A stretch of DNA of 64,000 nucleotides, from the IMG/VR virus record IMGVR_UViG_3300027782_000064, positions 23,005 to 87,004 of that record; one strand, given 5' to 3'. Of this stretch, positions 55,765 through 64,000 are shown piece by piece. Within the stretch, counting starts at the first letter, position 1. Every line of letters starts with the position of its first letter. Position numbers and translations under genes: made by a program. Under the pieces are notes generated by a model. That model was given only the letters and a program-made list of their open reading frames with translations. It had not been told where the DNA came from and ran no database searches. This stretch comes from a virus.

Positions 55765-58292
55765 TGTCAGTAGTCATAAACCTTAAGGAAATATTCTCAA
55801 CAGATAGTCAAATTGACGTCTCTAGTAAAGTAAATTTTAACTTTAATCAACTCATTGCACTTGGGTTTGGACAAATTGGTCTAACTGGCGATGCCGGTTC
55901 ACAAGGTCCTGCTGGTCCAATTGGGCCAGACGGAATTCAAGGTCCAATCGGTACTGTTATTTTTGGATTAACTCCAAGCTCAACAACTGCGCCAACCGGT
56001 CCTCCAACTGGAATGGTTACCGGCGATCTATTAATTACAGCTGACTCAATTATCAGAAAAATCGGGTCAGGTACAGGTTGGGAAATCTTAACTGATTTTA
56101 ATTCACTAGTATTAGGTGCGCTTGGTTCAAATGCTTCACCGTTTGTTAAATTAACCGGAACTTCTAGAATAATTAAACCTCGAATTACATCAGGTTTGGA
56201 TTTAACTAATGCAAGTAGCCCTGCGCCAAATTATCAAACACCTGGATTAGGTACAAATAATCAAACTGTTCTCTATAATTTTAATGAGCTTAATACAAGT
56301 TCAGTAATTATAAACGGTTCAGGCAATATTGTAATTAGCTCAAATGGTTCAAGTACAGTTCCATTTGACTCAACTAGTGGAGGTGTTAATCTTACAACTA
56401 ACGTAATTACAGGGTTAACCGTATCAGGCCATGGATTAGTTAATAAGCAATACGTAACTTATTCTGCTGGAACCGGAACAGTTATTGGAGGTTTATCTAA
56501 TTATTCAGGTTACTATGTTCTTTACATTGATGCCTATACTTTTAAATTATGTGATACTGAATTAGACGTTGATAATACTAACCCAATTGATCTTACTGGT
56601 TATGGTACTGGAACTCAAACTATCATAACGTATCCGTCAACTGCTGAAAAAATATTTCCAGCAACTGCAAACTTATCATTGTATTCAGTATTCGGCAGTG
56701 ATGCTTCTCAAGCAAAAGAATTTGCAAGTACAAGTAAGGGATATAGACATCAACTTGAATTAGGATCGGTTGATGCATTACCTACTGCATATAGCGGAAT
56801 CTCTGGTGTAAATTATGTAATTAGTCCAAGTTTTGAAAATTTAAAAGTTAAGAAATATCGAGTAGGAAGTTATAGCGGAGACTCTGCTTATCCTGGCACC
56901 TATTACCTAAGAGCTGAATACGATCTTTCTTCGGCTGGCGCCACCGCTGCTGAATCATTTTCTCCAAGAAGAAATAGCGAGCAAATTTGGAAAATCAATA
57001 AAATTGCAGGCACTCAAGCCTCAGGCCAAACCTTTGAACTTAAATTAACCAATTCAAATTTATTAGCGGTTAATGAAATCAGCAGTGGAGTTAGTGTTGA
57101 TGGTTTATTATTAAAACGCGGAGCCCTAGATGGAGGTGGAGGTTCTGGTTATATTGGATTTGGATTTGATCCAAGTGATGCAACTAAAGCCAAACTTGAT
57201 GCATCTAGCGGAATTACTAAATTTTCGTTTGATGGAGTTAAGCTTGAATTAAAAAAAGGAGCAGACTTTGCAACATTTGAAATAGATACAGTTATTTTTG
57301 ATGGCGATCCATGTTTACTAATTACGTCGCCCTTTAATAAAGTTGAGTCAGTTAACGGAAGCTCATATGAAATTGCTGATAATAAAACTGAAACAATTAG
57401 CGGTACTAAAACAGTAGTAATCAATGGAGTTTCAGTAACTCTAGCTAAATCATCTACTACACTAGTTGAAACAATTGCAACTGGTTACAATTATACAATA
57501 AATACAGTTAATGGAAATATTCAATTAACATCAACTAATTCTGGTAAATTTATTGCACTAAACGATGCAATTAAAGTTAGTGGAGACAGGTTAGTGCACG
57601 GTATTCCTTTTCCAACAACACAAGTTTCATCAATTGATGTAAATACTCTTGATGATTATGAAGAAGGAACTTGGGGAGGAGCTGGTAATTCGGATTTATT
57701 ATGCGTTAGACGAACCTGGGACATTTCTTCTGGAGGTTTCTTTAGCCAAAACTCCGGCTGGCTTGATGTAACTAGTGCAAATGTTTCAGGAACATCCGCT
57801 GCTATTGACACTGCGTATAACCGGTATACTAAAATTGGGAATCTAGTAACATTTACTGTAAATTATATTGTAAATATTGAGTATATTTATTTAGCAACTG
57901 GCGATGCTCCTGGTGCTGGAGAAGTCGGAGGTACCACTGTTACCTATGTTGGATATCCATTTGACGCTCGATTAGGTATTAAATTGCCATTTGCGCCTAA
58001 AGCAGATTCCCCAATCAGTGCACGAGGGATTGCCTTTGGATCAGCAGCCGCTATTTCAAATATTGAAATAGCCCAAGTTGGCGATGCTGACAGCGGTGCG
58101 TCAATTGCTGCATTATCATATCTATTAACCGCGTATACTTTTAGTGAGGTAGGGCAAACCTTTATTGAACTTAATTCAAGCTTAGCTCCATATACTCCAG
58201 CCTCAGCACTTTCAAATGGCCTAAGTGGGTCCCCAAGTACTTCGACTAAACTTCAGATTGCAATTACAATTAGCTATTTTGCAGCAGACTAA
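55764..58292 (+). CDS. Tail fibre protein with collagen-like repeats
   Basis: The 842-residue protein has eight G-x-y triplets at residues 39-63 (ending GPDGIQGPIGT), a short collagen-like triple helix typical of phage fibres. A Gly/Ser/Thr-rich shaft follows. Near residue 630 comes LDDYEEGTW, then Y-T-K-I-G-N-L-V-T-F-T-V, a C-terminal module widely found in phage tail fibres. It shares one base with the previous gene (TAATG). Its stop codon overlaps that of the convergent gene at 58289. It probably contacts the host surface. Confidence 0.78.
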   Translation: MSVVINLKEIFSTDSQIDVSSKVNFNFNQLIALGFGQIGLTGDAGSQGPAGPIGPDGIQGPIGTVIFGLTPSSTTAPTGPPTGMVTGDLLITADSIIRKIGSGTGWEILTDFNSLVLGALGSNASPFVKLTGTSRIIKPRITSGLDLTNASSPAPNYQTPGLGTNNQTVLYNFNELNTSSVIINGSGNIVISSNGSSTVPFDSTSGGVNLTTNVITGLTVSGHGLVNKQYVTYSAGTGTVIGGLSNYSGYYVLYIDAYTFKLCDTELDVDNTNPIDLTGYGTGTQTIITYPSTAEKIFPATANLSLYSVFGSDASQAKEFASTSKGYRHQLELGSVDALPTAYSGISGVNYVISPSFENLKVKKYRVGSYSGDSAYPGTYYLRAEYDLSSAGATAAESFSPRRNSEQIWKINKIAGTQASGQTFELKLTNSNLLAVNEISSGVSVDGLLLKRGALDGGGGSGYIGFGFDPSDATKAKLDASSGITKFSFDGVKLELKKGADFATFEIDTVIFDGDPCLLITSPFNKVESVNGSSYEIADNKTETISGTKTVVINGVSVTLAKSSTTLVETIATGYNYTINTVNGNIQLTSTNSGKFIALNDAIKVSGDRLVHGIPFPTTQVSSIDVNTLDDYEEGTWGGAGNSDLLCVRRTWDISSGGFFSQNSGWLDVTSANVSGTSAAIDTAYNRYTKIGNLVTFTVNYIVNIEYIYLATGDAPGAGEVGGTTVTYVGYPFDARLGIKLPFAPKADSPISARGIAFGSAAAISNIEIAQVGDADSGASIAALSYLLTAYTFSEVGQTFIELNSSLAPYTPASALSNGLSGSPSTSTKLQIAITISYFAAD

Positions 58293-59080
58293 ACTTTAAG
58301 TTTAAATGGAATTGGCTTCTTTTTTTCAAGCAGCCGATTACAGTCTAGTAAGACATTGGCATCAAAGCCATGGCTAGGATTCATTATCTTATTTAGTAGG
58401 ATAATATCCTTGGTTAGGGAAATTCCGTCAGATAACACAACATGATCTGTACCTGAAACTACGATAACATTTTTTTCAGGTTGAAAATCATTAAGCCCAG
58501 GTTTTTCAGTAAGTAGCCGGTCCCTAAATTCGCTATTTTTAAGTCCAGGTAAAGTCAATACGGCCTTTCGGCTAATTGAATAGCCTAAGCTGCGATTACT
58601 TTTTGTATTTAGAGTATAAATTTCATAGCGATCTAATTTAGTAGACTTACAAACAATATAGATTTTTTCCTGTTTATGAATATTCGTATTATTAAAATGA
58701 AAGTGCAAATTTTCAAGAACTGGAATCTGTTTCTCTAAGTATTTTTGCATTACCTCAGATAGGATTTTGGATCCCATTTTCATGATTGCCTTACCATTAG
58801 AGTCATCCGATTGTGCAAGTTGAGTTACCACATCCATTAAATGAGAGTGAGCCCTAACTGCATTCAAATGTGAATCGTAGACTTTTTTATCTGCAATTAT
58901 TGTATTAATATTTAGATAATGAAAAACAATTTCGTAAAAGTTTAGAAAGTCATCCTGTAAATTAGTGAGATACTTTTTTTGTGCGTCTAGTAAGACATAC
59001 GTATAGTATTCAAGATCAACAAAGTTAGCTTTGCACAGCCACATTGGGTCGAGTACAAGCTTGGGGTTTAGAGGTTTCAT
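58289..59080 (-). CDS. Hypothetical protein encoded against the tail cluster
   Basis: The 263-residue protein is the only minus-strand gene in the right-hand cluster. It has a helical first half (residues 20-125) and a mixed strand-rich second half with a basic C-terminus (KKKPIPFKLKV). I recognise no family or catalytic motif. Its promoter appears to be the late type, back to back with the promoter of the gene at 59158. A chaperone for fibre assembly is one possibility suggested only by location. Confidence 0.6.
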   Translation of the reverse strand: MKPLNPKLVLDPMWLCKANFVDLEYYTYVLLDAQKKYLTNLQDDFLNFYEIVFHYLNINTIIADKKVYDSHLNAVRAHSHLMDVVTQLAQSDDSNGKAIMKMGSKILSEVMQKYLEKQIPVLENLHFHFNNTNIHKQEKIYIVCKSTKLDRYEIYTLNTKSNRSLGYSISRKAVLTLPGLKNSEFRDRLLTEKPGLNDFQPEKNVIVVSGTDHVVLSDGISLTKDIILLNKIMNPSHGFDANVLLDCNRLLEKKKPIPFKLKV

Positions 59081-59095
59081 TGGTACCCCGATTTT

Positions 59096-59108
59096 ATTAT
59101 TATTTATT
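59096..59108 (-). promoter_or_regulatory. Candidate late promoter box (minus strand)
   Basis: Minus-strand AATAAATAATAAT lies 15 bases before the ATG at 59080. It matches the ATAAATAA core but lacks the trailing C of the best boxes. Confidence 0.45.
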
Positions 59109-59131
59109 TTGGGTAAAGACGTAATACTCTG

Positions 59132-59142
59132 CGATAAATAAC
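59132..59142 (+). promoter_or_regulatory. T4-type late promoter box
   Basis: CGATAAATAAC ends 15 bases before the ATG at 59158. Confidence 0.65.
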
Positions 59143-59157
59143 AAAAAGATCAAATTA

Positions 59158-61221
59158 ATGCAAGTAATCGCTTACAAGATCATTCCGGAGCCAGATAAGA
59201 ACTCGGTCACCTACAGTAAGAATTATAGAATTTTTTCTGCTGCTGAACCTGTTCCTGGGGCTGTGAAAATTGTAGGTTTTAGTGAATCAGTTGACCTGGG
59301 TTCGGCTTTACCTCAATATGTGATTCGTAAGTTTAGATATTCATTTGATATGGGAAATTGGTCACTATGGTATTCGCTTGATCCAGAGGATTTAAGTAAT
59401 ATTGAAGACTTGTTATTTAATGACGCTGATGTATTTTTTGAAGTCAAATATGAATATGATGATACTACGTATAATCCATTAACTACTGAATTAAAGGTCA
59501 ATTTTGTAAAATTTAATATTCAAAGCACTAAAGTTTCAGAATCATTATATACACCAACTGTGTATTGCTCGTCTGAACGCTGCCCAGCAATTGTTGCTGA
59601 AAGGGAAGCCTCATTTAAACCATATGAAGTTGGAACTGCAATTGGAATTGCCAAAGAATTAAGTTATCAAACCAATAAAATCTTTGGTCATGAAGTTGTT
59701 TATTTTAAAACTGAACCAGACCGCACAGGTGGAGATTTTATATTTAAGGAATGGACGCTATTTGAAACAGTTGATCGTAAATGTGTAAAAGTGGTTGTAC
59801 CCAATAATACGTTTCCAGATAATAAGCCCCAATTTACCGAATTTGGAATTGATTTTGAAGTTCCATTTGAAATTCATATTGACCATGTTTATTTTCAGTC
59901 AATATTTGGACCAGGTACTCAACCTCGAAAAAGAGATTATATGTACTTTCCATTAACTAATCGAATGTACGAAATTCAAGGTTCTTATCTGTATCGTGGC
60001 TTTATGATGGAGCCCTTGTATTGGAAAATACAGTTAACTAAATTTCATCCAAACATTGATATGCTAATGAAAGCTGGCGATCGTATATTCCTAGACAATA
60101 TTATTATTTCTAGTGATCAACTTTTTGGTAAACAAGCAGAGGTTCAGAAAAAAGATGCTCTTAATAAACAGCAATATAAAACAATTTCCAATCGATTTGA
60201 TGAAACTCGTAGATCATTGCACCCTGACCTAATTAACCGAATTTTAGATCATACGTTTAACTATGCTCCATTAATTGAATATTACTATGATATGAGTGGT
60301 GTAAAACAGCTTATTGCAAATTATGCAATTGCAACAAACGGAGATTTGGAAGATCAATATTTAACACCAAGCGCGCCATACTCAGTTTATGCATATGAAG
60401 GCGGTACAATATATAGTGCATGGCAACGTCGCCAACTAAATACTGGCGATACAAATATTGGAGCTTCAAGCCAAGCCACAATTAAAATGGATGGGCCTAA
60501 AGATTCATATACCGCTCTTGGTAAATATGTAGTAGTTGAAGGTTATAAAAATCTTGCACTAAATCCAGCCAAGCGACAATCAATTACAGTTAGTGCAAGT
60601 GGAGCTCTTCAATTTAAACAGTCAGCCCATGCAGTTATATATAAAGCGGTTGCCTCAACTGATAATACTCCAAATATGACATTTAGTGCCTTAATTAAAT
60701 TTAATAAGGGCACCCAGGATATTCGAATATTAGATGGATATGATAATTTATTAAGTAAAGGATTAAGAGTAACATGTTCACTTGTAGATAATAGCGGAAT
60801 ACCATATTCAACCTTCTATGTAAAAATTAATGACAGCACGTATACTTTTGTAATTGGTGATTTAGCTTATGATACATGGTATTCATTAATTGTGCCAGTA
60901 TCATCACAATATGGACAATTACAACTTAATCTATATTCATTTGGTCAGGATCCAGCAAATATCAAGAATTTTAATAGTATTATTAGCCTGTATACTGGTT
61001 CAGCTAACCCTGGAAACTTTACATTTGTGACTGACCAAAATTGGGCACTACCATCTGCCAATTATTCAATTGCAAATATCCGATTGTTTAATACAATGGT
61101 TCAACCAGAAGATCATGAATTTATAGTAAGTCAATTATTCATAAGAGATGAGTCTTTACTTGAACTAATTGATAATGCCCGACCTAAATTAAACGTACCA
61201 TTCATTTCAATAAATAGCTAA
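59158..61221 (+). CDS. Tail structural protein with LamG/concanavalin-like C-terminal domain
   Basis: The 687-residue product has a beta-rich N-terminal 250 residues and a central domain (about 260-420) with charged helical stretches (KQAEVQKKDALNKQQYKTISNRFDETRRSLHPDLINRI). The C-terminal domain (about 450-670) has the strand pattern and the IANIRLFNTMVQPEDHEFIV ending typical of LamG/concanavalin-like carbohydrate-binding domains. It could bind host glycans. It has its own late box and is followed seven bases later by the amidoligase-like gene. Confidence 0.65.
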   Translation: MQVIAYKIIPEPDKNSVTYSKNYRIFSAAEPVPGAVKIVGFSESVDLGSALPQYVIRKFRYSFDMGNWSLWYSLDPEDLSNIEDLLFNDADVFFEVKYEYDDTTYNPLTTELKVNFVKFNIQSTKVSESLYTPTVYCSSERCPAIVAEREASFKPYEVGTAIGIAKELSYQTNKIFGHEVVYFKTEPDRTGGDFIFKEWTLFETVDRKCVKVVVPNNTFPDNKPQFTEFGIDFEVPFEIHIDHVYFQSIFGPGTQPRKRDYMYFPLTNRMYEIQGSYLYRGFMMEPLYWKIQLTKFHPNIDMLMKAGDRIFLDNIIISSDQLFGKQAEVQKKDALNKQQYKTISNRFDETRRSLHPDLINRILDHTFNYAPLIEYYYDMSGVKQLIANYAIATNGDLEDQYLTPSAPYSVYAYEGGTIYSAWQRRQLNTGDTNIGASSQATIKMDGPKDSYTALGKYVVVEGYKNLALNPAKRQSITVSASGALQFKQSAHAVIYKAVASTDNTPNMTFSALIKFNKGTQDIRILDGYDNLLSKGLRVTCSLVDNSGIPYSTFYVKINDSTYTFVIGDLAYDTWYSLIVPVSSQYGQLQLNLYSFGQDPANIKNFNSIISLYTGSANPGNFTFVTDQNWALPSANYSIANIRLFNTMVQPEDHEFIVSQLFIRDESLLELIDNARPKLNVPFISINS

Positions 61222-61228
61222 CACACAT

Positions 61229-62581
61229 ATGTATAAAGATTTAACAAAAAGCTCACTATTTGATAACGTAAAATTAGGATTTGAATTTGAATTCTTTTCT
61301 CCAATTTTGCGTGCGGAATTAGCTGAGAAATTAACAACCATTTTAGGTAAAAAAGTAATTAGCACCAATGAATATGGTTCGGATATTCCAGTAAGCTATG
61401 ATACTTTTAAAATTGAACCTGATTTTTCAGGTGGATTTAAAATGAATGAGCTAATTACTGGTGTAATGCCATATAATGAAGCTATTCATGTATTATATAA
61501 AGTTCTAAATTTCATTGACGAAAATGGATTTACTACTGAGAGAACTGGATTACACATAAACATGTCATTAAATGAATTTGATCTTGGGCTAAATGAGCGT
61601 CTGCAAAATCTAAATGTATTTAAGTATATTCTAGGCCTTAATGAAGAGAAAATATTTGGATTATGGCCATCTGCTAAATCAAGAATTCAAAAAATTTACA
61701 AAAATTCAGTTAGCAATATTTACCCTAAAACTAAATTCTTAGCTGAGACCTCAATTGACTATGCCAGACCAAATAGTCCACTTGATTTTTCATATCCTCA
61801 ATCAAAGTATTTTGGTTTAAATTTTGAAAAGTTAACTGAAGGCTATTTAGAAATTAGATATGCTGGTGGAATTGACTATCAACTAAAGCGAGCAAGTGCA
61901 ACTGAATTAATTAATTACATTGCAGAATCTCTATACAATACACTTCAAGTAAATCACACGTATTCAATTGATGAACAAAAGAAAGTTTATGAAGTGATGA
62001 AGCAGCAGAGAGAAAATACTTTAGCTATTAAAACATATGAAAATTTCAAAAAGAATTTTCCAGAAATAGAATTATTTATTGACTTAAGAGACGATCCACG
62101 AATTATTGAATCAAATTATCTAAATCTTCGTGAAAAACTATTTGACTTAATTACGTTTGGTAAAATCAAAAAAGGCCAAGTAAATTATGATACTCAAAAT
62201 AAACGAGTTCAATTAAAAGAGTCCAAATTAGAAGAAGGCTTTGGAATTAATGGAATTGATATTATAAATTGTAAAATTGAAGCTGAAATTTCTAACTGTA
62301 CGCTGTATGGTTGCAAAGTTAGATCATCACATATCACCGAATGTAGAATCCTAACCAGCAATGATATTAGATATTGTCACTTAGAGGATTGTTTATTTGA
62401 GAGAGGTTGCTATAACCGAATTGACTTAAGTTATATTAGGAGTTCTCCAGAAGCAATTATTTATGCAGACCTAAACGAGTGTATTGTTAGATCAGGAATT
62501 ATTGCACTAGATTCAAAAGTTGATAATAAAACCGAAATTCTGTCAGGTAGTGCAAAAGGCAGTAAAAATCAAATAAAATAA
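61229..62581 (+). CDS. Amidoligase-like enzyme with C-terminal pentapeptide-like repeats
   Basis: The first 330 residues carry landmarks of the amidoligase family (glutamine-synthetase-like COOH-NH2 ligases): G-F-E-F-E-F (17-22), E-P-D-F-S-G-G-F-K-M-N-E-L-I-T (63-77) and T-G-L-H-I-N-M-S (106-113). Such enzymes form amide bonds on peptides or cell-wall precursors. Residues about 340-430 form Cys-rich, roughly 10-residue repeats (CKIEAEISNCTLYGCKV, HITECRI, CHLEDCLF) of the pentapeptide/beta-helix type. It lies among late tail genes, so a virion-protein modification or host-wall peptide target is possible. Family assignment is from motif recall. Confidence 0.68.
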   Translation: MYKDLTKSSLFDNVKLGFEFEFFSPILRAELAEKLTTILGKKVISTNEYGSDIPVSYDTFKIEPDFSGGFKMNELITGVMPYNEAIHVLYKVLNFIDENGFTTERTGLHINMSLNEFDLGLNERLQNLNVFKYILGLNEEKIFGLWPSAKSRIQKIYKNSVSNIYPKTKFLAETSIDYARPNSPLDFSYPQSKYFGLNFEKLTEGYLEIRYAGGIDYQLKRASATELINYIAESLYNTLQVNHTYSIDEQKKVYEVMKQQRENTLAIKTYENFKKNFPEIELFIDLRDDPRIIESNYLNLREKLFDLITFGKIKKGQVNYDTQNKRVQLKESKLEEGFGINGIDIINCKIEAEISNCTLYGCKVRSSHITECRILTSNDIRYCHLEDCLFERGCYNRIDLSYIRSSPEAIIYADLNECIVRSGIIALDSKVDNKTEILSGSAKGSKNQIK

Positions 62582-62596
62582 TGAATGGATCAGCGA

Positions 62597-62610
62597 GTTA
62601 ATAAATAACT
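62597..62610 (+). promoter_or_regulatory. T4-type late promoter box
   Basis: GTTAATAAATAACT ends 18 bases before the ATG at 62629. Confidence 0.65.
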
Positions 62611-62628
62611 AAAATCCTTTAACCAACA

Positions 62629-64000
62629 ATGGCAGTACAACTAAAAATCTCAAGTATTAAATCAATCAATGGTTCAAGTTTAAATACCATCATTGATTTG
62701 TCTAATTTCAACTTTAGCACAATTAAATCAGCAATTGATGAATTTTTAACCTCAATTAATTATTCTCAAGTAGATGGTGAGATTGCAGTTGATATTCAAG
62801 GAATCTCAACCAATTCAATTATTATCAGAAATGGTTTAACTGTATATGGTACTCAACAGCAAAATGGTAGCTATCCTGAAGTAATAAACATGTATCCAAC
62901 TGGTGCAATCACTGCAAAGAATGTTGTAGTTGAAGATGTACTTGAAGGAAAACGACTTAGACTTAAAGTATACGGAGTACTTCCACCAACTGCTGTTCCT
63001 GGAGAAATTGTTTATATTACTGCACAGAATGAAAGAGTTGAAGGTTTTTATGGATATTTACAATCAACCGGTTGGTGTTTACTTAGCTGTGGCGGAACTG
63101 GTGGTGGTATTTGTACTGCCTCAGTTACTAGATCGGTTACCCCAAATACCATATCAGGAGATGGAGAATTACTATCACCTGGCTTATTACCAATACCTGC
63201 ACCAATTCCAACAACTACGTACTTATTATTTGTTAATGGTGCTCAAATAACTATTGGAGATGGCGATACTGGTGCAAGTGCATATTTTAGTAAAGACGGT
63301 GGAACTACTGCAACTATCTATGCTCAAGTTGATGTGACTGACGAATTATATTGGAATACAACGGTTTCTGGTTATGGACTAGACAGCGAAGATTTTGTTA
63401 CCTTAATGTATTCAACAATTGATGTAAATTGTGCTGGAGCAAACGGTACTATTTGTATAACGAATATTTTAACGGCTGGAAATACTGAATCAGTATTTCC
63501 ACAACTTGGAGTTGATGTTATTATGGAGGATCCGGCTGCCACTAATTGCCCAATTACTGTTTGTACTTTACCAATTCCAACAATTGAACCAGAGGGAATT
63601 GATTTGCCATATGGCTATTTTTTAACTAATTCAGTTTTGGCTTTTGATATTACTACTGGCTGTTCAGGTTGTGCAATTATAGGATTTGGATTACCTCAAA
63701 CAATGACTGAAACCGAATTTGATTCAATTCTAATTTTTCAAGAAATTAGTGGAGTTTATACAGATGTTACTATTTTAACTGGCCTATATGCACCAAATTA
63801 TTCTACTCGTACAATTTATGCAGAGATTTGCAATTTTGGAGCATTTTATTTGATACCAGTAGACACAGCAATACCAACTACAACTACCACAACTGCTGCG
63901 CCTACCACAACTACCACAACTGCTGCGCCTACCACAACTACCACAACTGCTGCGCCTACCACAACTACCACAACTGCTGCGCCTACCACAACTACCACAA
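62629..64000 (+). CDS. Fibre-like structural protein, 3' end outside window
   Basis: The frame is open from the ATG at 62629 to the window end (457 codons). The first 140 residues are strand-rich with a Gly-rich C-G-G-T-G-G-G segment. The middle has several Cys pairs, and the visible part ends in tandem PTTTTTTAA repeats that continue beyond the window. Thr/Ala/Pro repeats of this kind act as stiff linkers between domains of tail fibres or adhesins. A late promoter precedes it. The function of the missing C-terminus is unknown. Confidence 0.68.
   Translation, partial: MAVQLKISSIKSINGSSLNTIIDLSNFNFSTIKSAIDEFLTSINYSQVDGEIAVDIQGISTNSIIIRNGLTVYGTQQQNGSYPEVINMYPTGAITAKNVVVEDVLEGKRLRLKVYGVLPPTAVPGEIVYITAQNERVEGFYGYLQSTGWCLLSCGGTGGGICTASVTRSVTPNTISGDGELLSPGLLPIPAPIPTTTYLLFVNGAQITIGDGDTGASAYFSKDGGTTATIYAQVDVTDELYWNTTVSGYGLDSEDFVTLMYSTIDVNCAGANGTICITNILTAGNTESVFPQLGVDVIMEDPAATNCPITVCTLPIPTIEPEGIDLPYGYFLTNSVLAFDITTGCSGCAIIGFGLPQTMTETEFDSILIFQEISGVYTDVTILTGLYAPNYSTRTIYAEICNFGAFYLIPVDTAIPTTTTTTAAPTTTTTTAAPTTTTTTAAPTTTTTTAAPTTTTT
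63874..64000 (+). repeat. 27-bp tandem coding repeats (PTTTTTTAA), cut by the window end
   Basis: Exact 27-base units (CCTACCACAACTACCACAAC then TGCTGCG) start at 63901, 63928, 63955 and 63982 (cut), preceded by one diverged unit at 63874. The near identity of DNA suggests recent expansion and a potential for length variation by slippage or recombination. Confidence 0.95.

Noticed and set aside
62930-63250. A 106-codon open frame on the plus strand
   Set aside because: It lies in another frame of the longer gene that starts at 62629 and has a skewed, Leu/Tyr-rich composition.
63874-64000. Tandem repeats at the window end as a terminal repeat of the genome
   Set aside because: They are exact multiples of nine codons inside an open reading frame and encode Pro/Thr/Ala linkers.

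Overview
This window is part of a large, strongly AT-rich genome of a T4-like contractile-tailed bacteriophage (myovirus), probably a jumbo-type phage of a Bacteroidota host. The T4 core is recognisable: major capsid protein gp23, tail tube gp19, tail sheath gp18, gp46/gp47 nuclease, DnaB-type helicase gp41, recombinase UvsX, family B DNA polymerase gp43, ssDNA-binding gp32, RNase H/flap nuclease and late sigma factor gp55. The Bacteroidota host is an inference. It rests on an Hc1/histone H1-like small protein typical of that phylum, A-rich leaders with no Shine-Dalgarno sequence, one candidate promoter resembling the Bacteroidota -33/-7 type, and a phage-encoded S1-domain protein.

Layout. 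1-6822 (+): prohead protease/scaffold C-terminal part, capsid protein, small putative internal head proteins, tail tube. 6856-18797 (-): nucleotide and replication block, read from dUTPase through an incomplete (split) DNA polymerase, a Nudix-like protein, UvsX, helicase, gp47, a SET-like protein and gp46 to a thymidylate-synthase-family enzyme and dCMP deaminase. 18972-21998 (+): tail sheath. 22135-38283 (-): second block with exonuclease, GroEL, a 1455-residue virion-like protein, S1-domain protein, B12-type ribonucleotide reductase, two putative packaged proteins (one with a zinc-protease motif), Hc1-like protein, gp32, flap nuclease, GroES, HAD phosphatase and a membrane protein. 38530-64000 (+, with one minus gene at 58289-59080): RuvC-like resolvase, gp55, then about 24 kb of very large baseplate, tail and fibre proteins, an amidoligase-like enzyme, and a fibre-like gene running off the end in Thr/Ala/Pro repeats.

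How the parts fit. Late genes are preceded, 15-32 bases before the start codon, by a conserved ATAAATAA box resembling the T4 late promoter TATAAATA, and the window encodes the matching sigma factor gp55. Seven otherwise unrelated proteins carry an F-x-Q-F-I-x-E-like motif, six of them at the N-terminus. It resembles the T4 capsid targeting sequence that is cut by the prohead protease. Two of the seven look like enzymes (a HAD phosphatase and an HExxH metallopeptidase), so this phage may load enzymes into its head and inject them. Other unusual features are a paired GroEL and GroES, a SET-like protein inside the gp46/gp47 operon, a polymerase that stops in the fingers domain, and a TS-family enzyme with the Asp associated with dCMP specificity. 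All functions are read from sequence motifs and gene order; no database search was possible.
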